Counted from the first letter of the stretch, positions 1 through 11,539 are shown. The stretch is DNA of 64,000 bases from Taenia hydatigena (GCA_036345935.2 JADWOT020000010.1:8317576-8381575); one strand, 5' to 3'. The notes: generated by a model not told the origin, from the sequence alone. A program made the numbers and translations.

Positions 1-354
1 AGCAGGCTCAAAGCACAGCTACCGAAGTGGTAGTGTGGAAGGCGTGTATGAACGCAGAAGTTATCAGAAAAATAGAATCATCTAGAAACTTGCCCACAGA
101 GAAATCTGCCTGTCGACGTTATTACTAGCATAAAATTGGCCCACCTTTCGAGGCTCTCGATAGCACCGATCAGGTCAGTGTTTCATTCCTACCAGAAGCA
201 ACTGAAGTAAATCTGCCTGAATTTGATTGTCCATCTACTCGCTTGCCTTAAGTTGGGCAGGCAACTTGCCGAGTGACTGCCGCTATTACGGAGTTGAAGT
301 GGCAAATTAACGCCAGCCGTGCTTCTGTCAGTTCCTCGATTCTGGTGGTAATAT
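1..354. repeat. Near-identical duplicate of 3059-3424 (copy 1)
   Basis: This segment matches 3059-3424 at about 99 percent. The differences I see are a 12-base block present only in the second copy and a handful of substitutions. It ends exactly at the undefined base 355, where the second copy continues into unrelated sequence. No gene is recognised in it. The position against a gap base makes an assembly artefact (the same locus placed twice) as likely as a real duplication. Confidence 0.85.
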
Positions 355-355
355 N
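355..355. other. Undefined base, probable contig join
   Basis: A single N separates the duplicate of 3059-3424 on its left from the first base of repeat F on its right. Both neighbours change family here, so it probably marks a scaffold join or an unresolved repeat rather than one miscalled base. Confidence 0.7.
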
Positions 356-830
356 GGCGAGGCAGGAGTCAGATGATCAGCCGGTTATCCAGTCGGCCGG
401 CTGGATAGTCAGGATGCCAGACAAGCATCCCTGTAAGCAAGCCAGTGGGCAGACATTTAGCCGAGAATGGTTGACTACAATCGCTAAACAAACTGAATCG
501 CTTTTTATTGCAGCACATCCCACTGCAATACTTGTTTAAAGTCTAATTTATGGGTGTCTAAACAAACTACATGGGAAAATAATTTGCAGCTACCATTCTG
601 ATGGTGACGAGAAATGCAAGCAAATTGTACACATTAAGAGCACTGGATGTGAGTGTCCATAGTAAATTGAACTACAATGTACCAAGCAAGTCGACCCCTT
701 GTTGAAGGAAAACCATGCAGATAATTATTTCTTTGCAGTTCGGGACAAATTTACGAGCATATTTTTCTAATGACCAAGATATTGCTCAATCTGCTTACAA
801 ACGAATGATATCAGACACGACTTCCTCCTG

Positions 831-1055
831 ATGACAGGGATTACCCCAAAATGCACCACTCAATGTGCATTTGCCATTTCCACTCGCATGGTATCCACTG
901 CAGCCAACAACACAACGACTGTGCAGGTAGACGTTTTCATTGACTCACTGACTATGCTTACCGGAAATACTTGTTTGAAATCAAACCACACGCTCGTATG
1001 CTCAATGTGTTCCTTTAAAATTGATTCCTATAATTTGCATTTAGAAATTGCATGA
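831..1055 (+). pseudogene. FN3-like remnant in repeat F, copy 1
   Basis: An open stretch reading TPKCTTQCAFAISTRM near its start, homologous in frame to 15791-16000 and 56555-56746. The other two copies keep the middle better, with ATAAN(I)TMTV followed by a run ending ITVYAYRKYLFK. That pattern resembles strands E to G of a fibronectin type III domain (hydrophobic, then T-F/Y-x-I-T-V-x-A). Copy 1 has lost about eight codons in the middle and changes frame over the ITVY region. No signal peptide or start is evident and it is at most one exon of a larger gene. The domain assignment rests on pattern only. The opposite strand is also open in copy 3. Confidence 0.35.
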
Positions 1056-1447
1056 GAGCCGTCTCCCATCAGTTCACTTACCGATTGTCCACGACACCTG
1101 AAATGCATTATTCCTGCTGGAACTGACAGATAACCAACATCCTTAGATGCCCACAACACTAGGCTTTTCCGTTTTTACTGGAAAGTATGCATATCTGCCT
1201 ACACAACCAAAAGTAGGAACAGTGAAAAGAAGGGCAAATAAGAACATGAAAGGATTGGAAAATGCAGATGCCGGAGGAAAGGGTTGCCCATTTAACGCGT
1301 GAAGTATTTCAGGTTAGCAATTATTCCCTACACAACCTATCTGCGTGTTATGGGTGATAGCCATTACACACTAAGATAAATCTCCATTCATTTATCAAAT
1401 TTGACTGGATTGATGCTAGTTTCTTTTAAACGGAGGCCGGGTTTGCA

Positions 1448-1684
1448 ATGTTGAAAGCGGCAACTGGTGCCCAGTTCCCATTGCAATGCAAGCATGACTT
1501 AGTGCATGGTGTAGAAAGCTTTGAATATTACCCTGACAAAGATGGAAAGCACGATGAATCGGGTTGGTCTTCGAATAGGATGCTTTCTAATCAAGTGCTG
1601 TTCTGTGCATGTCAGCAGTTTTTGCAATGTTTGGCCAGTCGCTGCGCAATCTTGTTTCAGTTACTTCCATTTCGCACAGTTTAG
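1448..1684 (+). other. Open frame conserved in two F copies
   Basis: A 78-codon frame starting MLKAATGAQFPLQCKHD that is preserved almost unchanged at 16412-16666. The diverged third copy (57190-57420) does not keep it. The two open copies are so similar that shared openness says little about selection. The opposite strand of the same stretch carries the zinc-knuckle-like pattern described at 57379-57420, interrupted here by a stop at the histidine position. No function is assigned. Confidence 0.25.
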
Positions 1685-1900
1685 GCATCGATTTTTAGAA
1701 ATTTTACTATTTGAGGTAAATACCTCACCTGAATTTACAGAGCAAATCCGAGTGGAATGATTAGGTAACGCATTCAATTAGGAGGCAAATCGGCCCCGTC
1801 GGAGTGATAATGTTCACGCTCACCAGACTTCACGCGGATTAGTCAATGTAGCTACCCCTTCAACCGAAACCATCAAAGCCCTTTTTGCCACAACTTCTTA

Positions 1901-2253
1901 GTGTGTGCTGGAATGACAACAATGAGAATTGTTGAAGAAACAACAAAATATCTAGCCACAAATCTCAACCTGTTTGTTTGGTGTAGGCAAGAGATAAGTG
2001 AATGCATTCGATTAGTTTTTTTCGTCAAACACACCAGATCACACTATAAAGCTTCTGCAGTGAATAAGGTCGCCAGAGTAAGTTGCAATGGTGCGTGGTC
2101 CTTCATAAAAGCCACGATGCTCAGCTTAATTTCAATTTGAAAACAAAAAGCATGGCAACAATTTACTTTAAGATGTATGCATTTCCATGAATGCATTTTG
2201 TAAGATCTAGCTGCAGTATGTTTTGCATCACCTTGCATCAAAGCATTAAACAA
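1901..2253. other. Short overlapping frames at the right end of F1
   Basis: The + strand frame 1901-2140 and the - strand frame 2253-2044 overlap. Both recur in copy 2 (16883-17122 and 17235-17026). The - strand reading, with YFPTLLEQIKI upstream and NALMQGDA inside, also continues in copy 3 (58048-57848), where it runs into the sequence beyond. Which strand, if either, was coding cannot be decided by eye. No domain is recognised. Confidence 0.2.
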
Positions 2254-2745
2254 AATTGTAGTTTGTGTCTTCGCTTATATTTTAATCTGCTCCAGTAAAG
2301 TAGGAAAGTACACCTCCGTACGCCAACAATCCACTTTGTCAGAGGGCCGCTTAAAAGCACTCAGACACAGTGAGGTCATGAAATCATGTACTTCAGCACT
2401 CCAAGGAAAGGCGAAAGCTCAGTAGCTTAAGCAAACCCAAGCCATGATTCCATTGCTGCAGATCCTACAATCACGGTTTTTGTCGTCCCATCTGCGTCTG
2501 ATAATTGGTTGGGTTCATGACACAGGACGATTTTGAATAATTTTGGGGAATGAGACTTATCTATCGTTAGATGCTAGGTGACTTCGACTGGTTGTAGGTA
2601 AACCGCATGGGGACACCACAATGTGAGCCATTCCTACAGCCAGCCAATCAAAATGACATTAAGCCATTCAGCGTGGCGCTGTACATCTGCTACTGATTTC
2701 ATGGTAGCAGCAGACATTGCAAACAGGCATTAGCGCTCCCAATGC

Positions 2746-3058
2746 CTCAAATCGACAATCAAGCGCTTCAGCCCAAGGTTGCCTTCTGATTGCCAAGGTT
2801 TATGGAAAAAACCGGTTTTCAAGCCTGTGTCCGAGTGAGTTTCTTTGACGGCTTAGCGGCGGGAGGACAATTTGAACCTAATTGCAGGGCAGCGTGACAC
2901 ATCTCCGTCTTAAATCTTCTACAATATTTCCTTATACCTTATCTCTGACCTATAATAACGATGGCAAAGCCTACTCAGCCTTCCAATGGTAAAGAAGAAA
3001 AGAGAGAGAAGGATGAACCTTCTACACACTGTTTGACCCTAGGCTCTAAATGAGCATT
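2746..3058 (+). other. Spacer with a lysine-rich 30-codon frame (2961-3053)
   Basis: Sequence not shared with the other F copies. It holds a small ATG-to-TGA frame at 2961-3053 reading MAKPTQPSNGKEEKREKDEP at its start, composed largely of charged residues and preceded by a pyrimidine-rich stretch. No homologue is recognised. A frame this short is common by chance, and the purine run that encodes it may simply be low-complexity sequence. Confidence 0.25.
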
Positions 3059-3424
3059 AGCAGGCTCAAAACACAGCTACCGAAGTGGTAGTGTGGAAGG
3101 CGTGTATGAACGCAGAAGTTATCAGAAAAATAGAATCATCTAGAAACTTGCCCACAGAGAAATCTGCCTGTCGACGTACACATGGGCGTTATTACTAGCA
3201 TAAAATTGGCCCACCTTTCGAGGCTCTCGATAGCACCGATCAGGTCAGTGTTTCATTCCTACCAGAAGCAACTGAAGTAAATCTGCCTGATTTTGATTGT
3301 CCATCTACTCGCTTGCCTTAAGTTGGGCAGGCAACTTGCCGAGTGACTGACGCTATTACGGAGTTGAAGTGGCAAATTAACGCCAGCCGTGCTTCTGTCA
3401 GTTCCTCGATTCTGGTGGTAATAT
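3059..3424. repeat. Near-identical duplicate of 1-354 (copy 2)
   Basis: Same sequence as the window's first 354 bases plus a 12-base block (about 3177-3188). Beyond 3424 it continues into unique sequence, whereas copy 1 meets the N at 355. No coding content is recognised. Confidence 0.85.
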
Positions 3425-4620
3425 CACTAATTGATTAGAATTACCCTCACCAAGTGTGTGACCGGACTTGCAACTGAATGCTTAGACTTGAGCACAGAAT
3501 GGCCAGTAGTGCACGCAACGCCCGACTAACGCCCCAATCTTTTAATCAGAGGAGCGTAGCTGATCAAGAGGTGGTTCTTAAAATTTTTCCACAAGCAGCC
3601 ACAGGAGATCGGAACTTCTCTACTGTTAAATAGGTAGGTATTTTCTGGGGTCGAGGACTAACCTAGCAGCTTGTAGTTCTGGCAACACATCAGCATTTTT
3701 TAGTTCATGAATGGTCTGTTTCTATCATGCAAGATCTTAAGTTACAGAGATATCCATCCATTCGCATTGATTGATCGGTAGATGACAGAGTGGCTGATTT
3801 AGTCAAGGATGATGCTGCCAAAAGTAAACATCTGCTAAGAGGTGTGGATAGGGGTCACACCACCACCGTTGCAGGCACTAATACTGCCATTATTGCAATC
3901 GCTTTCATATAGTGCTGAGGTGTAGAGTGAAGTGAGTGTCGGTGTGGTTGGAAGGCTAGCTGCGTAAACACGGTGTAAAATTTAAGCAAGCTACTTTGAA
4001 CTGGCAGGTCGTCCAACTGCTGTGTAATCTCAAATCAGGGAGAGGCACAGGAAACATTGGATCGAAGTAGTTGGTCGTCCTCCGATGAAAAAAATATGCA
4101 CTGCTTGGGCACGCATGGGTGCTCAACAATTCGACCTACTCCTACACTACCCGTGATGCATTCTTCCCCAAATTATTTGTTCAGTGAAAGAGCAAAGAAA
4201 ATAGACTACTGATTTGCGTCTATTAGCGGCTTTGAAAATGTTTCATTACTCGAGATAAAAGGAGAAGCCACTAAGAAGTGATGACGCTAGTTGTCCAACG
4301 TCAACGTGTTTCAATACGGGATACAAAGTTGCTATGCAGCTCAAGGTTCAATTGGTCATGGATTCGTAAAGCATAAACATTGTGCGTGCTAAAGGCACAT
4401 TTGTGAATGAATACTAGCAAATTTTGAAGCAGTTGAAAGCAAGGAAATCATAGAAAGAAATGATGCGTTTGAATGGAGAAGAATTGTGAAGGAGAGTGTG
4501 CCACGCGTTAATGGGCGTTGGAAAATTGCTTCTGGTTTGCTTCGCTCATCTCGAGGTCCTCTATAGTTATCAGGACACCTAGATAGACGATATCACTAGT
4601 TTGAAAGCTCGATTGAATGC
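3425..4620. other. No recognisable gene
   Basis: About 1.2 kb of unique AT-rich sequence. I see no frame above 60 codons, no convincing exon edges, no RNA gene and no match to the other repeats of the window. Confidence 0.6.
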
Positions 4621-4624
4621 TGGA

Positions 4625-4822
4625 CTAGTGTGTCCAATATACTCCAGAACTTCGCAAACAGCAAGTCCCGTCATCATGGTACCATTTAATTACCACACTT
4701 TTTAATATCCTACAAACTTCCGGATCATGATGGTAGTCTTCTAGACTATCTGTAGGGTAGAAGACGCTCTGCTCCTCCAAACTATTACGACTTAATATGA
4801 ATTTAAACAAAGCTTGAGTCAC
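4625..4822 (-). pseudogene. FN3-like exon remnant, second of a tandem pair
   Basis: A 65-codon minus-strand frame that aligns with the frame at 5221-4946. Both begin ALF(K/R)FxL, carry a serine/proline linker, and reach a strand reading ILKSVVIKW here against VRLRVVIW in the neighbour. That arrangement is what is expected for the last strands of one fibronectin type III domain followed by strand B of the next. The frame ends at a TGA after GVYWTH without a splice donor, so it is broken or truncated. The DNA itself also aligns over roughly 150 bases, which indicates tandem exon duplication. Confidence is limited by the absence of a database search. Confidence 0.4.
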
Positions 4823-4945
4823 TAAATTTATAAGCTCATGATGTGGATGTTGAAAGCCTCCTCTTTACATTACAATAAGCTAACGTGCTATGCCAGAACA
4901 TGCATCGCTGCAGCAAAGAAGAGTTTGAAGTCAACAGTTATAGCC

Positions 4946-5221
4946 CTAGGGCCATGGCTCCAAATGACCGAGTAGTTCAGCGTTCTGTTTAGTTAACTTT
5001 AGAGCCCATGATGAAAAGCGATAAATACATACATGTGTTGGCACGGATAGATCGCCTACATGCATTTTGGTGACCTTTAATGGTATAGTCCAAATTACTA
5101 CTCTTAATCTCACTAAAGAGTTACCAATCGGATCGGTGTTTTTCTCAAAATCCAACAAAATTTCAGGAGATTTTCCCAAATAATTTATCTTTAAGGTGAA
5201 TCTAAACAATGCACCATGCAC
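4946..5221 (-). pseudogene. FN3-like exon remnant, first of a tandem pair
   Basis: This 91-codon minus-strand frame gives the best FN3 match in the window. A strand-B-like segment VRLRVVIWTIP is followed by a strand-C-like THVCIYRFSSW. Then comes NAELLGHLEPW, which fits the E-F turn (x-L-x-x-L-x-P-W) of fibronectin type III domains. The expected tyrosine strand F comes just after the stop: the next bases in a shifted frame read GYN. That suggests a one- or two-base frameshift. Transcription would run towards lower coordinates, into the related frame at 4822-4625. Inferred role: extracellular adhesion-type domain of a surface protein, now decayed. Confidence 0.45.
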
Positions 5222-5434
5222 AACAACTCAAAAAAGATTTCGGTTAGAAAAGGTGGAAGCGTATGCCACAACTTTAAAGGGACGTTGCTGTACAGTAGTC
5301 CATCATAAGGAGAGGCAGCATCAGATGAGTTGCTCGATAGTTCGCCCTAATAACCACACCACGCAGACGTCATTAAAGTGGAAGACAAGTAACTCTGTTC
5401 ATTGCTTTCAGAGCAAAACTAAGGCCCAAGATCA

Positions 5435-5722
5435 TCACTGCACTCTGAAGACTAGCTTCGAATTAAAAGGGAAACTAAGAGTCAGAAAAATGAGAGGCAC
5501 AATGTAAGTTGTTACCAAAGCACAAAAGATCAACGTGTGATCCTGTAAAAGTGGCAGCGTAAATTCGTGCGCATCGGTCATGTAAGGCGTTTGCAATTTG
5601 CTTTGAAATCCAACTTCTGGTTCTGTTTGACTGCCTTGAAAGGACATTCTTGATGATGCCTGCCTTGACCGATCGTTTACAAAGCTCAGAGTGTACCACA
5701 TGGTGGTTTCATATGCCTTCAT
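5435..5722 (-). pseudogene. Unidentified minus-strand frame, partly repeated at 26.2 kb
   Basis: A 95-codon frame with the segment AHEFTLPLLQDHTLIF. The diverged copy at about 26140-26275 keeps the same frame (AHEFALPLLQDHMLIF) although the DNA around it has changed, which favours former coding sequence on this strand. No domain is recognised. It lies immediately upstream of the FN3-like pair at 5221-4625 on the same strand, so it may be an earlier exon of the same dead gene. No start, signal peptide or clear donor is seen. Confidence 0.3.
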
Positions 5723-8135
5723 AAAGGGGGAAGCTGAAATGCCGAGTTCTAAAGTGCTGGGCAGTTAGTCATGCAGACGAATGTTCCACATGTGCAATGT
5801 GTGTGCATGCGCTCTACGGGCAGACAGTGGAGACTATTCAAGGATGCGTCTGAGTATGAGCCCGAGCCTGGGTCAAAGACCGACCTGACCAAGTCACCTT
5901 CCCGTGCTAAACATGGCTCTTATTAACTTTGCTCAGTGGCTTAGACTGTCCATATGCCAATCTGAACAGCCAGAAGGCGTTTGCAGCCAAGAGGAAGGGG
6001 GTGAACGGCAGAGCAAAAACACCGCCTCTTGAACATCGAGAGAATCAATGTTGTCATGAAGATGGGCCAATCTGTCACCCAGCATCCTCGTTAGCACAGT
6101 GCACGTCAACTGCCCTTTTGCAGACAAACCAATTCAAGACAATATTTTATGCATTCCAGTTGTCTGTGTTATTCACTCGTCAAATTACGCATGTCCACTT
6201 CGCAATCTTGCCGAAGAAGTAGTCGTTTTCGGTTTGGGCATTCGAGTTATGCGTTAGACAAGGAGGACAAAGAGCGCAATAACATGCCTACTGTGTTTAT
6301 GAGGTCTCTTGTTCCTGTTTGGTACGTCGTTAGCAAACTGCGTCTCTGCGATTCGAAACCTTAATGCGCTAGTAAGCGGCACAGTTCTGTCCTCGTTCCT
6401 CATCCGTTAAATCCTTTGTGAATGACTTTGTAGTTGTAGCACACAATCCATGCATGTTTTGCACAACAACTCAGTCACCGTAAGGCACCTAATTTGAAGA
6501 AGCTGAGACACGGGATGATGACTTCTTTCTGCCCTCTTCTTTCATTTACTCCACAACCCTCTCTATTTACTACAGATAAGCATGATAGTCAGTTGGCACG
6601 CCACCACAACTTGCATAGCATTGATCGACTTGGGAAGAAAAACTGGCGTTGTGGGGAAGGATGATTGATTCTGAAGGTGTCACCCCAAAACTAAACTCCC
6701 GTGCAAGTCTAGAGCTGATTGGTTCTACTTGCGATTGCGCTTGTAAGAAGGGCTTCCGCTCCTCTTACTTCTTATCAATTTCCCACAATGATTTCAATTG
6801 TTTGTTGCATTGATAGACGCGTTGACGACAGCATTGGAGGCTCGAGACAGTTATCGCCACACTGCACCAAATTTCTCTTTCAAAGCAAATAGATTTTACC
6901 ATGTTCTGATGACGGTCCGCATGACGACAACAATCCGCAAAACTTCTTGATGCGAAAATCTGAGATTTACGGTAAGCTGTGTGCTGTGAGTTAAACACGA
7001 GGGAAGAGTTAGCAACCAAACCATACCTAATGCATGCAGCTGCAAATGTAGAGCGAAATAGAAACCATATCAAGTTGACACAAGCAGCAATGCAGTCCAC
7101 ATGCGCGGCATCCATCTTTCAGGCGTGTAACTGCTCGATGTCATTGGCATTTGCCAGCTGTACGTGGATGAGCGACGCCCGTGTTGGTATTCGGCATCCT
7201 TGAAGTTAGACAAGCTAGTCACTAAACGGTGGTTGCAAAATTTGGTGGACGAAGTAAGTAACGTAAGGTGGAATCCACGTGACACACGAGTCTTGTCCAT
7301 TCGATTCGATGCGATCAGACCCAACCACATCTCACCACATCACATCACCGGTAGTGCGAATGGATAGGTTGGCTTTACTGGTCATCGCAATGCTATGCCA
7401 CTCTTCTTACATCCATCTCTGTGTTTTTATCACCACTCTTAGCGTATTTGAGTCACACAAGATGGAATTGAATGGACATGTGCATAGGCGAGCATTGTGG
7501 GCAAAATTTGTGACCATCAAGAAATCCTGCCTCCGCTGGAGTCAAAATTCCAATTTCTTTCCTACTACCAAGGTTCCAGTTCTAACAACTTACTATACCG
7601 CCCAAGGTAAAGTCGGTCCTCTTCTTCCCCCAATTTTAAGCAGCATAACCAACATTGAGCTTGCCAAATTCAGGATGCGAGTTGATTAATTGGCATCAGA
7701 CTTGAGCTTGCCTCCATGCTTTGCCTTCACAAACACCTCACGGACACGGAACTTCATAGTGTGCATCGAGACACACTGAGACTTGAGAAACGTGGGCCCA
7801 AAACTGCACAATTTACGGCTGGTCCTTCCAAATTTTGGTTCTAAACACAGTTTCGCCACAGGAATGTTGGATTTTCAGCTACATCAACATTGCTTATTGA
7901 AGCCCTGTTGTCTTCAACAACTAGAGCCTTGTTAATGCATCTATCTGAAGAATTGCATTTCCTTCTAGTCTGTGAGCATGGAGGCGGTACATGGATCTTA
8001 TTCTATCGCAAAACTGGAGCATTCAAATTGGCCTGCTGTGGGGGGATTTTTCCTTTTGCCAAGCCTCAAGGCACCCTGCTCGAACTACTTCATGAGCCTT
8101 CAGCAGCCGGATTTTGACGAAAATCATCACATTAT
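5723..8135. other. No gene identified; scattered short frames
   Basis: Several frames of 60-136 codons occur on both strands (for example 6765-7115 minus, 7279-7689 plus). None shows a domain, a repeated copy elsewhere in the window, or a coherent set of splice signals. I treat them as chance frames in unique sequence. No RNA gene or element ends are seen. Confidence 0.5.
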
Positions 8136-8139
8136 TTAA

Positions 8140-8870
8140 GGTTCAATATAGCTTTTAAGCTGTGGGTGAATCCGTCTTAGTGTGATAACAGCTGAAGATA
8201 ACCATAAAGCTACCTCATAAAGGCGTCGTTGAGAGTTATGTGTGAGGGTGGAGCGTAAGTGAAAGTGTGATTTGCAATGTGCATGCGTGGACTTCACATC
8301 AAATAATGGAGAGGATTGATCGTGCCCTCCTCGAAAGCACATCATTCCGTGATTGCGTAGTTTAATTGAATGCGTCGATAGGGACCGTCCTATTGAGCAA
8401 ACACAGCAGCCCTCTTTGTCAACGCATTTTCCAATCACGAGTTGATGCCGGTGGTTAATGCTGCAAGAATCAGTCATTTCGAATATTTTCCTTCCAGTCA
8501 TCATAAACACTGAAACAAATTCGCATTATTTACTCCCTAAGGGCACCAAAGTGAGTCGACTTGTGCTGTGTCAAATATCTGCAGCTCATAATGTGCGTTA
8601 GAGCAATCACTCGGGACTAAAAGCTACTCTCGTCTTCTTGTTACACTCGTGGCAATCCTTCCACCTCCCTTCCAACACCAGATGTCGTCCCAATTTTCGC
8701 TGGCGGAATCCGCTTTCACCGTATAGACATAACCTCCCCTGCATGTCAACCACTGCAGTGGAAGGGGCTTCAATTATTATCTTGCATTTGGCTTGTCCAC
8801 TGTGACGAGGTCACCTTCATTGTCTAGGCTATCGGTTAGTCGGTGATGAAGAAGAACTGAGTGCAGGCTA
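8140..8870 (+). repeat. Repeat D, copy 1
   Basis: Related to about 10340-10830 and 26280-26680. Landmarks include CAGCxGCCCTCTTTGTCA, then a block around ATCCTTCCAxCxCCTxCxAACACCAG, then a block ending in a CATCCTGCATT-like sequence. The 26.3-kb copy shares the right half and extends the match through GTCTAGGCTATCGGTTAGT. The minus-strand frame 8510-8136 (124 codons) spans it without a recognisable domain and is not kept in copy 2. Confidence 0.6.
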
Positions 8871-9384
8871 TCAAAGACTTCAATTCACAGTGTATCTGAT
8901 TGACGGGAATGCGAATTGGCCCTCGAACAAGTAAGAATGCAAAGTGTGCGTTGGATAGCAAGTGACTGGAGCTGCCATCGCTAGTCACAAATAAAGAGGG
9001 CGTTGAAGTGACACTTAGTAATGAGTAAGAGATATCTCGTTTACGGCTCAGGTTTGCCTAGTTCATCTTCTATGCTACTCAAATTATTCCGGCCAATAAT
9101 TGCGCATTCGTGAAAATCCACTGTGCCGCTTGTGTTTCACCTCAGCGCACAACAAATTGGGTTATTTCAACAGCCTCTTATTCTTTGAATGTTACGCCTT
9201 GACGAGGTGACCATCCTCCCACTAATCTTGAAGTTCAGCCCTCTCTTATTACCGCAATACTGAACGGTAATGAATACATTGGGGATAGTGACAGCGACCG
9301 CGACCGTGGCAGTGCACTTCCTCATAATACGTGTCAGAAGAAGAAGCTGCTTCCTAGGTCACTTCAGTATTGAATAGCCCGCTT
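8871..9384. other. No gene identified
   Basis: Unique sequence between repeats D and G. No frame over 60 codons with supporting signals and no repeat partner in the window. Confidence 0.5.
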
Positions 9385-9545
9385 ACCCTCCCATCAAGTC
9401 ACCAGTTTGCAAGGCTGGATTTCTGTGGGAGGAAACCATGCCGACATGTTGACTAAAAGGCATCCTGCCAGCTTTGTCTGCAACCCCTAAATAACCTTCT
9501 CGTTCAGCAGTTGAGAAGTTGCCTCTGTCGTGGACGCGTCTGCAA
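9385..9545 (+). repeat. Repeat G, copy 1
   Basis: Diverged partner of 29520-29665, anchored by GGAAACCATGCC and by ACCTTxTxGTTCA. Copy 2 is open on the + strand (29504-29704, with SPVGNHANVSVGV), while copy 1 is interrupted by a stop at the corresponding NHADMLTKRHPASF stretch. The function is unknown. Confidence 0.45.
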
Positions 9546-10339
9546 ACGATGATAGAAGTGCCTCTAGGTGAGTCACATCCTCCTGATTGTAGGGTGGTTT
9601 CGTCAGCTTCCGATTTGACGAACCAATTTCGGCAGCGATTCTATAGTCTGCAGTCTAGCTAAAGGCATCTGTTGCTTAAAGCGATCTCAAGGCGGGGGCG
9701 CAATGCAGTGGATGTGGGGTATGCTAGCTACTGAAGCATTGGCCGACTTCATTTGCACCAAACACTAGCGTCAGTCGTTTGGATTCCACTGTTTGATCGT
9801 ACAAATCATCACACAAATGACAGTCTCTACATCTGTACAGTCATGTACGACTGTGCGACTTCATGTGCCACCATCTGCACACCCAGCACAATCGGTCATA
9901 CTTGCCAGTGGCATGTGGTGTCACGGTGTGCATGAATGCACAATTCACCTTGTAGGTCGATAACAGATCAAAACTTTGAATCACTTGACTCTAGAACATT
10001 TATGTTAGTCCAGAATGGGTGAGGCGTAAATGCAAAGCGTACATGTGTTGGAGATGTCGTCTCAACTCTGCCTCATTTGGTTGGCCACCAGCATCTTTAA
10101 TGGTGATTTTTGCACTGACGACTTGTGAGATACTTACATTTCATTGCTCCACTCTAAACACCGTACGTGCACTAACGCTCTCCAAACATGGCATTTATCT
10201 GGGATGTTAATGCAATGGGGATAACGAGCGTTTCATTAGTGCAAAATGTGTGATAGCAGCTAGTGTGATGGATAAATTACTTCCTCTCTTTTCATTTTTA
10301 CAGTTAATTTGATGTAACGCGACAGAGTAGACCCATTCG
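9546..10339. other. No gene identified
   Basis: Frames of 60-63 codons at 9753-9935 and 10019-10210 (+) have no domain, no repeat partner and no convincing exon edges. Confidence 0.5.
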
Positions 10340-10830
10340 CTGCCTCAGTACTTCATCCGCGTGCTTAGCATCGAATGGCGGACTTGATTGTTCTTGTCCT
10401 CCTCAAGGCAAATCATTCTATGTGTGAGGAGTTCATTTAGACGTGCCAATAGGTATTGTGTTGTTCTACAAACGCAGCGGCCCTCTTTGTCAGCACATTC
10501 CTAATTACCAATTGCCGTCGGTGAATCATGCTGCACGTGTCAGTCGGTCAGTCATTCAGTCATTCAGTCAGTCGTCAAAGAGCGATGCAGCAGATGCCTG
10601 TCATTTGCAGTCCGCAATGGATCTTACTGCAATTACTTGCGATTACAAGTAAATTCTGCATTTTCGTTGCATTTGTTGCGATCCTTCCAACCCCTCCTAA
10701 CACCAGATTTCGTGCCAATTTTCGCCGACGAAATCTGATTTCGTCGTGAAGATGCGAGCACATCTGAATGTCTACCACTGCACAGATAGAGGATTGATCA
10801 CCATCCTGCATTCCGGATTTTGTGCATCGT
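10340..10830 (+). repeat. Repeat D, copy 2
   Basis: Aligns with 8140-8870 at its left part and right part. Between them it has gained a small CAGTCATT-type tandem run (about 10538-10575). The right end passes directly into repeat H. No shared coding frame survives between the D copies. Confidence 0.6.
10538..10575 (+). repeat. Short CAGT/CATT tandem run
   Basis: Imperfect tandem units of GTCAGTC and CAGTCATT, unique to this copy of repeat D. This is probably replication-slippage expansion. Confidence 0.7.
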
Positions 10831-11180
10831 GTAAACTTACTTGCGTATGACTAAAGAAATAAGCACTCATGTCTCTGCGTTTAAGAACCGCGAGTAGCAG
10901 AATTTCAGAAGCTTGCAATAACTAACACTGTGGGACATAAGAAAAATAAAGCAGTAAATATACATTAAAATGAGCAAACACAAGTGTCGGCTGCCTCTCC
11001 TCTACTGATAAAACAAACGCTTAACATCGCAGTAAAATACTGAAGGTCTCACAACGGTGAGCACTTCAAATGGTACAATTTGTGCGAGAATTCAAAGATC
11101 ATACAAACATTCCTCCTCCACGTCCTCGTTCTCGCCACAAACGGTGGTTCTCTGTTAAAGGAATCATTTGGACTGATTAT
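10831..11180 (+). repeat. Repeat H, copy 1
   Basis: Homologous to about 28400-28735 and 59860-60290. Common landmarks are CTCTCCTxxACTGATAAAAC and TTGTGCGAGAATTxxAAGA with a pyrimidine-rich CCTCCTCC tail. Here and at 60 kb it leads directly into repeat A, while at 28.7 kb it stops, so H and A travel together in two of three copies. Non-coding as far as I can tell. Confidence 0.7.
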
Positions 11181-11539
11181 CTCCAGCAGTCAATTTAGCA
11201 TCAACTTGCATTTATTTTGAAGAGAACTCGCATACTCGTTGAGACCAAAAACCAATTTCACACAATTGATGCCAATGGTGTGCAAGAATTTATGCGGCAT
11301 CGTTGTTGTTGCCGTCACCATCACATGCGTGTTATAGAACCCCAACATGTGGCTAAATAGTGTACGGAATGCAGATGTCATTGGCCATTGCTATTTTGCC
11401 TCGGCATCACGAAGTGTGATGGGTGCACAAGTAAGGCAGTGGACGTTCACTCCGCCCACATCTGTGTGAATGCTGCTTTCTCGCAAAAGGAAGGAACGAA
11501 TACCAAACTGATTGTGACCTCGGCTAACCAGTGGCAATA

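Larger units (their letters stand above)
356..2745 (+). repeat. Repeat F, copy 1
   Basis: Colinear with 15317-17720 at high identity and with 56089-58080 at lower identity. The left end begins with a motif GGCGAGGCAGGAGTCAGATG shared by copy 2. The right end fades after GACATTGCAAACAGGCAT. It contains the FN3-like remnant at 831-1055 and the conserved open stretch at 1448-1684. The rest is AT-rich sequence without recognisable domains. No terminal repeats or target-site duplications are visible, so the class of the element is unknown; it may be a segmental duplicate rather than a transposon. Confidence 0.8.

Noticed and set aside
356..2745. Repeat F as a DNA transposon with terminal inverted repeats
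   Set aside because: No matching inverted ends or target duplications can be seen. The three copies end at different flanks without duplicated bases.
6765..7689. Overlapping frames of 60-136 codons in several frames of the 6.8-7.7 kb region
   Set aside because: They overlap on both strands, have no repeat partner and no exon edges. Chance frames are the simplest explanation.
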